Origin: Deltaproteobacteria bacterium CSP1-8
GTDB lineage: Bacteria > Desulfobacterota > Deferrimicrobia > Deferrimicrobiales > Deferrimicrobiaceae
Assembly: GCA_001443455.1 (NCBI GenBank)
Contig: LDXO01000015.1
Coordinates: 1-43,659 of the forward strand
Direction of reading: 5' to 3'
DNA: 43,659 nucleotides
The translations under genes were made by a program, and so were the position numbers. The notes beneath the pieces are model-generated. The model saw only the letters and a program-made list of their open reading frames with translations. It was not told the origin of the DNA and made no database searches. Positions 1-8,256 of the stretch are shown here, piece after piece. How positions within the stretch are numbered: the first letter of the stretch is position 1; the number at the start of each line of letters is the position of its first letter.

Positions 1-1212
1 CGGCTTTCCTCTCCCTCCTTCCGGGACGCGCTGGTCGAGGGGCTCCTGTCCGCGGGCATGGACGTTGTGGACGTGGGGATCTGCCCCACCCCCCTCCTGT
101 ACTTTTCCATCCTGCGGTTCGGGGCCGACGGAGGGGTGATGGTCACGGGGAGTCATAATCCCCCCGAGTTCAACGGGTTCAAACTGTGCGTGGGACCTGT
201 CACCCTCTACGGCGAGAAGATCCGGGAAATCCGGCGCATCATCGAGAGGGAGGACTTCGCCACGGGGAAGGGAAGGGAAAGCCGGCGGGACGTTGTGCCG
301 GATTACCGGGAGTACGTGATGTCGAACATCTCCATCCCGCGCAGGCTCAAGGTGGTGGTGGACGCCGGGAACGGGACCGCGGGCCCGGTGGCGCCGCCCC
401 TGTTCCGCGCGCTGGGGATGGAGGTGGTGGAGCTCTTCTGCGAGATGGACGGGCGGTTCCCCCACCATTTCCCCGACCCGACCGTCCCGGAGAACCTTGC
501 GTCCCTTGTCCGGGTGGTGCGGGAAACGAACGCGGATGTGGGGGTCGCCTACGACGGAGACGCCGACAGGATCGGCGCCGTGAACGAGAAGGGGGAAGTC
601 CTGTTCGGGGATTCCCTGCTGACCCTGTTCGCGCGGGATATCCTCCGGAGAAAGCCGGGCGCGACCGTCATCTCGGAGGTGAAGGCATCGCAGAACCTGT
701 ACGACGACATCGTCCGGCACGGAGGGAAGCCCATCATGTGGAAGGCCGGGCACTCGCTCATCAAGAAGAAGATGAAGGAGGAGTCGGCGGAAGTGGCCGG
801 CGAGATGAGCGGCCACATCTTCTTCGCCGACCGCTTTCTCGGGTTCGACGACGCCATCTACGCCTCCGCGAGGCTCTTCGAGATCCTCGCGAATTCCGAT
901 CGCCCGTTAAGCGAAATGCTCTCCGACCTCCCGCCCCTCGTGGCGACGCCCGAGATCCGGGTGGAGTGCCCCGACGAGATCAAGTTCCGGGTCGCCGAGA
1001 GGGTGGCGGAGATCGTCCGGCCGCAGGCCCGGGAGGTGATCGACGTGGACGGCGTGCGGGCCCTTTTCGACGGAGGATGGGGGCTCGTGCGGGCGTCGAA
1101 CACGCAACCCGTGCTCGTCCTCCGGTTCGAGGGAAAGGACCGGGAAACCGTAGACCGGATCCGCGGCGTGATGGAAAAAGCCGTGGAAACCGCCCGGGAC
1201 GAAATCTCGTGA
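1..1212 (+). CDS. Phosphomannomutase/phosphoglucomutase (5' end outside window)
   Basis: Interconverts hexose 6-phosphate and hexose 1-phosphate in the cytoplasm, feeding nucleotide-sugar and envelope polysaccharide synthesis. The reading frame is open from base 1, so the true start lies upstream; the ATG at 58 is internal. Family hallmarks are in the right order: the phosphoserine loop TGSHNP (Ser codon 151-153), the magnesium loop DGDADR (553-570), the sugar-recognition loop GEMSGH, and the C-terminal phosphate loop RASNTQP. The fragment holds most of the roughly 450-residue family protein. The stop is ten bases before the uppP start, so the two are probably co-transcribed. Which sugar is preferred (mannose or glucose) cannot be read from the sequence; members of this subgroup are often bifunctional. 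Confidence 0.93.
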   Translation, partial: RLSSPSFRDALVEGLLSAGMDVVDVGICPTPLLYFSILRFGADGGVMVTGSHNPPEFNGFKLCVGPVTLYGEKIREIRRIIEREDFATGKGRESRRDVVPDYREYVMSNISIPRRLKVVVDAGNGTAGPVAPPLFRALGMEVVELFCEMDGRFPHHFPDPTVPENLASLVRVVRETNADVGVAYDGDADRIGAVNEKGEVLFGDSLLTLFARDILRRKPGATVISEVKASQNLYDDIVRHGGKPIMWKAGHSLIKKKMKEESAEVAGEMSGHIFFADRFLGFDDAIYASARLFEILANSDRPLSEMLSDLPPLVATPEIRVECPDEIKFRVAERVAEIVRPQAREVIDVDGVRALFDGGWGLVRASNTQPVLVLRFEGKDRETVDRIRGVMEKAVETARDEIS

Positions 1213-1222
1213 CGGATTCCCG

Positions 1223-2020
1223 TTGACGGTATTCAAGGCGATACTGCTGGGAATCCTCCAGGGGGCCACCGAGTTCCTGCCGGTGAGCAGCTCGGGCCAC
1301 CTGTTGCTCGCGCAGAAGATGCTCGGGCTCACGGAACCCGAACTGGCGTTCGACATCCTTCTGCACCTGGGGACGTTGCTGGCCGTACTCCTTTTCCTGC
1401 GGCGGGAGATCTCCGACATCCTTGGCTCCTTTTCCCGGCGGTATCCGGATCTCCGCCCGGGCGCGTGGGGGCGTCGGGACCTTCTGCTGCTGGTCGTGTC
1501 CAGCGTACCGACCGCGATCATCGGGTACGCCTTTCACGACGCGGTGGAGACGGGGGTCACCTTCCTGGGAGTGGGGTTCCGGTACCTGATCCTCACGACA
1601 TTCCTTCTGATCAGCAATCTCCGGTTCCGGCACAAGATGGACCCCGACCGGATCGAACTCTGGGAGGCGGCGGCCATCGGGATCATGCAGGGGGCTGCCG
1701 TCTTTCCGGGTCTTTCCCGGTCCGGGTCGACGATATCGCTTGCCCTGGTGCTGGGGATCGGGGCGTCCCGGAGCGCGAAGTACTCGTTCTTCATCTCCCT
1801 GCCGGCCATTCTCGGCGCAGCCCTTCTTCATCTCCACCAGGGGGTGTCGGTGCTTCCCCGGGTGCTTCCTTCCGTCCTGGGATTCCTGTTTGCGTTTGCC
1901 GTGGGGTACATCTCCCTGCTGTTCGTCGAACGCCTGGTTACCCGGGGGAGGTTCCTCCGCTTCGCGCCCTACACGTTCCTGCTCGCCGTTCTCTCCTTCT
2001 ACCTGTACGGGAAAGGCTAG
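1223..2020 (+). CDS. uppP: Undecaprenyl-diphosphatase UppP (BacA)
   Basis: Integral membrane phosphatase that converts undecaprenyl diphosphate to undecaprenyl phosphate, recycling the lipid carrier for peptidoglycan and other envelope polymers. The 265-residue length is typical. Both family signatures are visible: GATEFLPVSSSGH at residues 14-26 (Glu17 and His26 belong to the active site) and PGLSRSG with Arg166. Several hydrophobic helices follow. The start is TTG at 1223, just after the mutase stop; no other in-frame start keeps the N-terminal helix. Known of the family: it also gives bacitracin tolerance. The gene fits the peptidoglycan theme of the following 7 kb. Confidence 0.95.
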   Translation: MTVFKAILLGILQGATEFLPVSSSGHLLLAQKMLGLTEPELAFDILLHLGTLLAVLLFLRREISDILGSFSRRYPDLRPGAWGRRDLLLLVVSSVPTAIIGYAFHDAVETGVTFLGVGFRYLILTTFLLISNLRFRHKMDPDRIELWEAAAIGIMQGAAVFPGLSRSGSTISLALVLGIGASRSAKYSFFISLPAILGAALLHLHQGVSVLPRVLPSVLGFLFAFAVGYISLLFVERLVTRGRFLRFAPYTFLLAVLSFYLYGKG

Positions 2021-2035
2021 CTCCGCACGAACCCG

Positions 2036-2248
2036 CCTGCGTCGGCTGCTGCGCCGTGGACGCCCCCTGCTCAAGGGGAGCGGGACCGGCTCCGCTTCCT
2101 CGGAGGGGGCCCCTCGCTTCGTCCCTCGCCGCAACCGAAGCCCTTAAGGCTGCGGATGCAACCTTCGCCGGACAGCTTCGCTCGGAACCCCCTCCTGCGT
2201 CCGCTGCGCCGCGGGAGCCCCTTGCTCAAGGGGGGCGGGACCGCGCTT
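2036..2248. repeat. GC-rich intergenic repeat, two related units
   Basis: Two related units, about 2036-2098 and 2194-2248, lie some 158 bases apart. Each opens with CCTGCGTC, runs through GCTGCGCCG and ends in a short palindrome of the type CCCCTTGCTCAAGGGG followed by GCGGGACCG. Between them is a block containing CCTCGGAGGGGG and TCGCCG. Related blocks recur at 36363-36599, so this appears to be a dispersed family. The right-hand unit reaches into the 3' end of the leftward PAS gene. No open reading frame with coding character was seen here apart from that tail. Confidence 0.6.
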
Positions 2249-2894
2249 TGTCCCCGGTGCTGCATATTGCCTTCTTCACCCTCGGATCCGCGGTTTCCTC
2301 GGTCACGTCCACCCCGTAAAACACGACCGTTTCCTCCCTCGCCAGGGGGAACGTCGTGTAGTCGATGGTCCTCCCCCGGAGCTCCCACACCACCCCGCTG
2401 TTCTTCTTTTTACTGGAGAGAACGCCCTCCACAATTTTCTCCGCGTCGTCGGGCAGGAGAAGTTCGTAGTGCTGCGGCGGCAGACCGAGGTCGTGGAGCT
2501 TTCTCTCCACGCTCCGGTTTGCATACACGATCCTGCCGTCCCTTGCCACCTTCATCATCAGGTTGGGGTCCGTCTCGTTGAAAGCGGCCAATTCCTCGAG
2601 TTTCCGCTCCCTTTGCCGGATGGCGTCCGTCATCCTTTGGAGCGCCTCGGAGAGCATCCGTACCATCCTGCCGCCCGAGGCCGGAACGGTGTCGTCGCTT
2701 CCCTCGTGGAATCGATGCGCATATTGGACCAGGGCCAGCAGGGGCTTCTGGATCCGGTTCCGGAACAGGAAGTAGGCGAGGGGAAGAAGGACCAGCAGAA
2801 AGGCGATGGTCGCCCCGACCATCAGGACCGCCGCGATGGTATCGGCTGCGGCCAGGGCCAGCAGGACAGGGAAGATAACGCTGCCTTTTTTCAT
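2226..2894 (-). CDS. Membrane-anchored PAS-domain protein without an output domain
   Basis: A 222-residue protein. Residues 1-45 are hydrophobic (one long or two short membrane helices). A HAMP-like or coiled linker at about 46-105 follows, then a PAS fold at about 105-200 with a typical VYANRSVE segment. There is no histidine kinase, GGDEF, EAL or helix-turn-helix, so it can only be a sensor or scaffold working through a partner. The ATG start precedes a positively charged MKKG. The last ten or so residues and the TGA are encoded inside the repeat at 2194-2248, so the original C terminus may have been replaced. It lies downstream of the three-gene leftward cluster after a 137-base gap in which I see no clear terminator. 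The exact signal is unknown. Confidence 0.75.
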   Translation of the reverse strand: MKKGSVIFPVLLALAAADTIAAVLMVGATIAFLLVLLPLAYFLFRNRIQKPLLALVQYAHRFHEGSDDTVPASGGRMVRMLSEALQRMTDAIRQRERKLEELAAFNETDPNLMMKVARDGRIVYANRSVERKLHDLGLPPQHYELLLPDDAEKIVEGVLSSKKKNSGVVWELRGRTIDYTTFPLAREETVVFYGVDVTEETADPRVKKAICSTGDKARSRPP

Positions 2895-3031
2895 TCCGGA
2901 AGTACCGGGGTCCCCTCGGCATTCGGGCGATTCGGAAAGCGAAACTCCTCGTCAATGTATCGGAAACCGAAAAGAAAAACTTTACGCAGGGATCCCCGGG
3001 GAAAGGGGTTCCGGACGTGGGTTCGGGGGGG

Positions 3032-3982
3032 TCACCCGACCTGGACGCGGCGACGGGGAGTGAGGATCGCACCGTTCAGCTGCTCTCCCGCCGGCAGGAC
3101 GGCCCCCGGCCAGAGGATGGACCGGGAAACCGACGCTCCTTCGGCAACCGTGGCGCCGTCCTCGATGACCGCGCCCGGGCCGACCCGCGCGCCCGGGGCG
3201 ACTTTCGCCTTCGGTGCGATGTGGACGGGCGGGATGATCGTGACTTGGTCCTCCTCTGCAGCCGGGCGAGCCGCTTCCTGCTTCCTGGCGGAGAGGAGGG
3301 CGAGGGTTCCTTCCAGGTAGTCGGCCGGAGTGCCGAACTCCTGGAAGCGCCCCGAGGAAAGGAATCCGAAGACGGGGGCTCCGTCGGCCACGAGAGGGGT
3401 ATAGGTTTCCCGGATGATGCACGACGCCTTCCCCGGGGGGATGTTCGAGAGGAGTTCCGGTTCGAGGATCTGGCACCCCGTGTAGAAGCCGGACTTTGCC
3501 CCCTCACCGGCCTCGCTTCCGAACCCGGTGATCCGCCCCCCTTCCGTCACCCAGACGGGCGTGTACCGTTTCCCCGGGTCCGGGAAGAGGATCAGGGTGG
3601 CCAGCGCTTTCCTCTCCCGGTGAAAGGCAAGCGCCGGGGCGAAGGGGAAGGACAGGATCGTATCCCCGTTTGCCGTGACGAAGGTACCCCCTTTGAGGGA
3701 CTCCCGGGCATTCCAGATCCCTCCCCCCGTTCCGAGAATGACCGGCTCCACCGTGAAATCGATGCGGACGGTCTTGCCCGCCCACCCCGTCACGCGCTGC
3801 TGGATGAGTTTCGGGTGCGTGTGAAGATTCATGACGAACGACTTGATCCCCGTCCGTCGGAGGAACTCCATGTTGTAGGTGCACAGGGGACGGCCGAGGA
3901 CGGGGATGACGGGCTTGGGCAGTTCATAGGAAAGCGGGCGCAGGCGGGTCCCCAGGCCGGCGGCGAGGATCATTCCTCTCAT
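3032..3982 (-). CDS. MurU-like sugar-1-phosphate nucleotidyltransferase with a left-handed beta-helix tail
   Basis: A 316-residue protein. The N-terminal Rossmann-type nucleotidyltransferase domain starts with MILAAGLGTRLRP and continues through PKPVIPVLG and TANGDT. It is followed by a C-terminal hexapeptide-repeat segment from about residue 245 (ending VSRSILWPGAVLPAGEQLNGA). The reaction is NTP plus sugar 1-phosphate to NDP-sugar plus diphosphate. Its ATG overlaps the stop of the AmgK-like kinase gene as ATGA. Known: in Pseudomonas, AmgK and MurU convert recovered MurNAc to UDP-MurNAc. Inferred: this pair does the same or a closely related amino-sugar salvage. Caution: Pseudomonas MurU lacks the beta-helix tail, so another NDP-sugar is possible. 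A second ATG nine bases downstream could also be the start. Confidence 0.88.
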   Translation of the reverse strand: MRGMILAAGLGTRLRPLSYELPKPVIPVLGRPLCTYNMEFLRRTGIKSFVMNLHTHPKLIQQRVTGWAGKTVRIDFTVEPVILGTGGGIWNARESLKGGTFVTANGDTILSFPFAPALAFHRERKALATLILFPDPGKRYTPVWVTEGGRITGFGSEAGEGAKSGFYTGCQILEPELLSNIPPGKASCIIRETYTPLVADGAPVFGFLSSGRFQEFGTPADYLEGTLALLSARKQEAARPAAEEDQVTIIPPVHIAPKAKVAPGARVGPGAVIEDGATVAEGASVSRSILWPGAVLPAGEQLNGAILTPRRRVQVG

Positions 3983-5055
3983 GACGTTTCCTCGGAAGCC
4001 GCCTTCCCCGCGAGTTCGCCAAGGATCGGCAGGAGTTTGCGGGCCAGCGGCTTCATGCGGGAGTTCCGCTCGAAATTCGAGGCGAGATGGGCGACGGTCG
4101 GAGGGATGAACCGCAGGTAGAAACTCTTCCCGAGGTTGTGGGCCTGGTTTCCGAACGTGCCGATCGCCTTGACGTTTCTCTGGAGGGCGGAAACGTCGAG
4201 ATGGTAGGAAAAGGAGGCCGGATCGCCCCCCATCCGCCGGAGATCCGCGGGGGCTGCGTGCCGGTAGACGTAGACGAGTTCGTCGACCGCCTTGTCGGCC
4301 AGCGTCACGTAGGAGTCCCTCAACAGGGAGCAAAGGTCGTAAAAGACGTTCCCCATCCGGGCGTCCTGGAAATCGAGGATCCGCAAATCCGGGGACGTGT
4401 TCCCCCTCCCGCCGGGGATCACCATGATGTTCCGGCTGTGGTAATCGCGGTGGGCGAGAACTCGCGGGAGTGCCGCCAGACCATCCAGGAAAGGCAGGAA
4501 CAGGTCCTCGATGGCCCGCTCTTCCGTTTCCGACAGGGCGATTCCCCCGTATCGCCGGACGGCGTTCTCGAAAAAGAAGTCGATCTCCTCGGCAAACTTT
4601 TCCACGTCGAAGGCGAGTCGGGACGGGATCGCCCGGCCGTCCAGCGCCCTTGTCCCGGCCCCCTGGATCCGGACCAGGATCTCCATGCACCGCTCGTAGA
4701 GCGGCAGGAATTCGTCCGCGGAGCGGGCGGAGCGGACGATCCCTTCCAGCATCGTGTCGCCCGCGTCCTCCAGGAACAGGAGGTTGGCCTCCGGCGCTGC
4801 GAGGTAGATCCCGGGGACGGGGACGCCCGCCTGTTTCAGGTACCGGTGGACGTTCACGAAGGGGAGTTCCCCTCCCGGGGGAACCTCGTCCGGGTACCGC
4901 ATCATGACGAGAGAGGGGACGGGGGAGCCCGGTGCCATCCGGACCCGGTAGTACCGGCGCGTGGAGGCATCCCCCGCGAGTTCCTGGACCCCGGTCACCC
5001 GGGCCGGCGCGCGGAAGAGCTTGGAAAGGGTTATCCCGATTGCCCGTTCGTCCAC
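3979..5055 (-). CDS. AmgK-like anomeric sugar kinase (phosphotransferase family)
   Basis: Aminoglycoside-phosphotransferase fold. The AmgK-type signature GDASTRRYYRV is near the N terminus, the catalytic loop HRDYHSRN is at about residues 202-209 (Asp204), and the metal-binding segment DFQDARMGNVFYDL follows. Known for AmgK: it phosphorylates MurNAc and GlcNAc at C1 using ATP, bypassing de novo UDP-MurNAc synthesis. I chose the GTG at 5055 because AAGGAGG lies 12 bases upstream and the overlap with the preceding gene is only 25 bases. An ATG at 5106 would give 375 residues but a larger overlap. The stop overlaps the nucleotidyltransferase start (ATGA), indicating translational coupling. Family assignment is firm; substrate is inferred. 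Confidence 0.85.
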   Translation of the reverse strand: MDERAIGITLSKLFRAPARVTGVQELAGDASTRRYYRVRMAPGSPVPSLVMMRYPDEVPPGGELPFVNVHRYLKQAGVPVPGIYLAAPEANLLFLEDAGDTMLEGIVRSARSADEFLPLYERCMEILVRIQGAGTRALDGRAIPSRLAFDVEKFAEEIDFFFENAVRRYGGIALSETEERAIEDLFLPFLDGLAALPRVLAHRDYHSRNIMVIPGGRGNTSPDLRILDFQDARMGNVFYDLCSLLRDSYVTLADKAVDELVYVYRHAAPADLRRMGGDPASFSYHLDVSALQRNVKAIGTFGNQAHNLGKSFYLRFIPPTVAHLASNFERNSRMKPLARKLLPILGELAGKAASEETS

Positions 5056-5909
5056 CTGCCGGGTGGTCCTCCTTCGCCCTGGAAAGACGCAAGCGCGCTG
5101 CGGCACTCGCCAAGGATCTCCTCGAAACTGCGGTCGTGCGGGTCGTCCCCCCCGGTGGTGTCGCGGAGTTCCACGGTGAAGGGCCCCGGGAAGCCGATTT
5201 CACGGAGCTGCGCGAACACCTCTTTCCAGGGGATCCCCCCGCGCCCGGGGACAAGGTGGTCGTCCTCGTCGCCGTGATTGTCCGAGGCGTGCACGTGGAT
5301 GAGCCGGGGCGCCGATTCCCGGAGGGCGTTGCCGACATCGCCCTCGATATGGGCATGGCCCAGGTCGAGGCACACCCCGACCCGGTCTTCCGGATACCGG
5401 GCGACGATATCCATGACGATCTCCACCCGTCCCGACGGAATCGGAGTGTTTTCCACGGCGAACCGGACGTTGCCGGGGACCGCGTCCAGGAGTTCGTTCA
5501 GGGATCCCAGGAACGCCCCCCACCTGCGCGGATACCAGTTCTCCAAAGGGAAACCGGTGTGCAGGACGAGAGTCCCTCCGCCGTTCCGCGCCAGCCATGT
5601 CCCCGCCGCGGCGACGGCGCCCACCGATTCACGGCGGTGGGATTCGTCCTCCGACGACAGGGAGTACCAGCGGTCCTTCTTGTAGCTGCGGACGTCGGGA
5701 TAGAGAGGGGCGTGGAGACTGGCCACGCGGACCCCGTGCCGGGCCAGCAGGGAGGAAATCTCCCCCGCCGCACCCGGGTCGGCGTACGGGAAGTGGGGCG
5801 GCATGGCCCACAATTCGGCGGTGAGAAACCCGAACTTCGGGAAGAGCGACACGATGGATTCGTCCAGGTCCCGGAAGACGAAGAGGTGGGTCGACAGGGA
5901 GGTTTCCAT
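5031..5909 (-). CDS. Sugar phosphate isomerase/epimerase-like TIM-barrel protein
   Basis: A 292-residue protein of the xylose-isomerase-like / AP-endonuclease-2 TIM-barrel superfamily. Metal-ligand-type residues recur along the barrel: SLHAPLYPD, LVLHTG, AVENTP, CLDLGHAHI, IHVHASDNHGDEDDH and FTVELRD. These enzymes use divalent metals to isomerise, epimerise or hydrolyse small sugars; the substrate here is unknown. The chosen ATG (5909) begins METSLSTH, a natural first beta strand; an upstream ATG at 5960 would add 17 poorly conserved residues. A TATTAT box lies about 35 bases upstream of 5909. It is the first gene of the leftward cluster with the AmgK-like and MurU-like genes, so it probably acts on a sugar of the same salvage route. 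Confidence 0.85.
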   Translation of the reverse strand: METSLSTHLFVFRDLDESIVSLFPKFGFLTAELWAMPPHFPYADPGAAGEISSLLARHGVRVASLHAPLYPDVRSYKKDRWYSLSSEDESHRRESVGAVAAAGTWLARNGGGTLVLHTGFPLENWYPRRWGAFLGSLNELLDAVPGNVRFAVENTPIPSGRVEIVMDIVARYPEDRVGVCLDLGHAHIEGDVGNALRESAPRLIHVHASDNHGDEDDHLVPGRGGIPWKEVFAQLREIGFPGPFTVELRDTTGGDDPHDRSFEEILGECRSALASFQGEGGPPGRWTNGQSG

Positions 5910-6000
5910 CCATTCGGCCGTTTCCCTACATTCTCGGCAAGACTTTCGCGATAATACCATACTAGGATAGATTTCCAGGTCTTCGACGGGGGGAACCGTA

Positions 6001-8256
6001 TTGAGGCACGCCCGGCTGCTCGCATCATTCGCCTTCCTTCTTGCCCTTACCTCTTTCGCCCGGGCCGATTCCCTCTCCCCCGCGGACCACTTGTTCCGCG
6101 AGGGATGGGCCCTCCTGTCCGAGGAGAAGTTCCCCGAGGCGAGGGAAACGTTTGGCGCCCTTTCCCCCGGGGAATACGATCTCGGGGATTACGTTCTTTT
6201 CTTCACGGGATTCGCCCTGGCAAGAGAGGGGAAGCTGGCGGATGCGGCCGCGGTCCATGACCGGCTCGTCGCCTCCTTCCCCGGATCCCCCCTGGTCCCG
6301 TATCTCGAACACGAACAGGCCTTCGCTGCGGTGAAGGGGGATGACCTTCCGGGCGCAAGGAAGCATTTCGAGGCCTCCCGGGGGAAGGTCACGGGCAACG
6401 GGAGGAAGGCGGCCGAGGGATACCTCGCGGCACGCCTGATGGAAGAAGGGGGGAATGCGCAGGAAGGGGACGCCGGGCGGAAAAACGCCGCGGAAGCGTA
6501 CCTGGAGAACTTCTTCTCCTACACGGTGCAGGACGGCGCGGTGCTTTCGATGGACCGCCTGTGGCAGTGGCGCGGGGAGGGGAAGCTGACGGGGATGGGG
6601 CTTCCCGTGTCCTTCTACGGCAAATACGCGAAGGCCCTTTTCCGGGCCGGGGAGGACGAGCGGGCCCGGGTCGTCTTCCAGGAGGCGCTGGAGAACTTCC
6701 CCCCCACGGACGATTTCTACAACGTCCTCCTCGACTACGCGGAGTTCCTGCGCAAGCAGGGGGAGACGTCCACGGCGCGGACACTGCTCGCACGGGCCGT
6801 GAAGGATGCCCCCCGATCGTTCCGGTCGGAGGTCGATTTCCTTTTCGCGAGGGTGGAGTGGAAGGCGGGCCGGCCCGCGGAGGCCCGCCGGAAGTTCCTC
6901 GAGATCGCGGAGAGCGAGGCGCGTCCGGCGACCGCGGAGCGCGCCCGGTACCAGGCGGCATGGATATCGGAGGAGGAAGAAGACCTGGAGGCGGCGACCG
7001 AGGAGTTCGGGAAGCTTGCGGGGGCCCGGGACGAGCAGGTGCGCCAGGAGTCGGTGTTCCGGCATGCCTTCGGGCTCTACCGGCAGAAACGGTACGCCGA
7101 GGCGATCAAGGCGTTCGAGGCGGGGGAGAAATCGGCGACGTCTCCGGTGGAGCGGGCGCGGCACGCGTACTGGAGGGCGAGGGCCCTCACCGGGTCCGGC
7201 GAGAAGCGGAAGGGGGATGAGCTTCTGCGGGCGCTCGCGGCGGATCACGGTTCGGGCCCTTTCGCGATGTTTTCGAGCTTGCGGCTCGGCGGGGATCCCT
7301 TCGAGATGCTCAATGCCCCCTCCAGCGGGGAGACGGCCCATTGTTCCCAGGAGAAGGAGAAACTCTGGGAAATGATCCGGGGCGCGCCCTGGTCGAAGGG
7401 CGATGCGGAGAAAGTCCGGCGGGCGGAGCGTCTCACCCTGCTGGGGCTGATCGAATATGCGATCCTGGAGGCGGAGCGGGTGGACCGGGCCGCCATCCGG
7501 AACGCGACGGGGTTGGCCGACGGGGGGACGCCCGGGCTGTTCCGGTACCTTGCGGGGGACTTGCGGGGGGCGATCCGCGATACGATCGGGGTTCCCTCCG
7601 ACCGGTCCGCGGTGGGGCTCATCGACCGGCTGCAGTATCCTCTGGCGCCGCAATACCTGGGCGATTGCGACGGGAAGAAGTCCGGCGTCGACACCCTCGT
7701 GCTCCACTCCATCATCCGGCAGGAATCCCTCTTTCAATACAACGCCCTGTCTCCGGCGGGGGCGGTGGGGCTGATGCAGCTGATGCCCAGGACCGCTGCC
7801 GAGGTTGCCCGGAAGGAAAGGATCCGGAAAAGGCTTCGCCGGAACGACCTGCTGAAACCCGAGCTGAACGTGGCCCTCGGAGCGGCATACCTCTCGCGCC
7901 TGCTTCGCGGATACGACGGAGACTACGTCCGGGCCGTCGCCGCGTACAATGCGGGGGAATCGGCGGTGGCGAGGTGGTGGAACCGGGCGGAGGGTGACCC
8001 GGCGATGTTCCTGGAAAGGATGTCGTACCGGGAAACGCGCTCGTATCTTCGGAGGGTCTTCTTCAACCTTCTCCAATATTACCGGATCTACCGGCCCGGG
8101 ATGCTTGCCCGCTACTTTCCCAGTGATCGAACAGGAGTCGGGACAGCTCCCGGTGTCTCCGCGTCCCCACCTGCCGCAGAGACGCCCGTCGGGCAGGAGG
8201 GTCCTCCCTCCCAACCCGGGACAGATGCTCCCGAAGGCGGGAAACCCGGCGGGTAG
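6001..8256 (+). CDS. slt: Soluble lytic murein transglycosylase (Slt70 type)
   Basis: Periplasmic enzyme that cleaves the MurNAc-GlcNAc bond of peptidoglycan and releases 1,6-anhydroMurNAc products. 751 residues. An N-terminal signal peptide (RHARLLASFAFLLALTSFARA) is followed by a long alpha-superhelical region of TPR-like helices (about 30-500). The catalytic SLT domain lies at about 560-690, with HSIIRQESLF (catalytic Glu575), SPAGAVGLMQLMP and AAYNAGE. A proline-rich tail follows. The start is TTG at 6001 with a purine-rich GGGGGGAA seven bases upstream; it keeps the signal peptide intact. It is longer than E. coli Slt70, mostly through the tail. The last 194 bases overlap the end of nagZ on the opposite strand. 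Confidence 0.93.
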   Translation: MRHARLLASFAFLLALTSFARADSLSPADHLFREGWALLSEEKFPEARETFGALSPGEYDLGDYVLFFTGFALAREGKLADAAAVHDRLVASFPGSPLVPYLEHEQAFAAVKGDDLPGARKHFEASRGKVTGNGRKAAEGYLAARLMEEGGNAQEGDAGRKNAAEAYLENFFSYTVQDGAVLSMDRLWQWRGEGKLTGMGLPVSFYGKYAKALFRAGEDERARVVFQEALENFPPTDDFYNVLLDYAEFLRKQGETSTARTLLARAVKDAPRSFRSEVDFLFARVEWKAGRPAEARRKFLEIAESEARPATAERARYQAAWISEEEEDLEAATEEFGKLAGARDEQVRQESVFRHAFGLYRQKRYAEAIKAFEAGEKSATSPVERARHAYWRARALTGSGEKRKGDELLRALAADHGSGPFAMFSSLRLGGDPFEMLNAPSSGETAHCSQEKEKLWEMIRGAPWSKGDAEKVRRAERLTLLGLIEYAILEAERVDRAAIRNATGLADGGTPGLFRYLAGDLRGAIRDTIGVPSDRSAVGLIDRLQYPLAPQYLGDCDGKKSGVDTLVLHSIIRQESLFQYNALSPAGAVGLMQLMPRTAAEVARKERIRKRLRRNDLLKPELNVALGAAYLSRLLRGYDGDYVRAVAAYNAGESAVARWWNRAEGDPAMFLERMSYRETRSYLRRVFFNLLQYYRIYRPGMLARYFPSDRTGVGTAPGVSASPPAAETPVGQEGPPSQPGTDAPEGGKPGG

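Noticed and set aside
2021-2248. CRISPR array
   Set aside because: Only two diverged units with a 158-base period and no regular short spacers.
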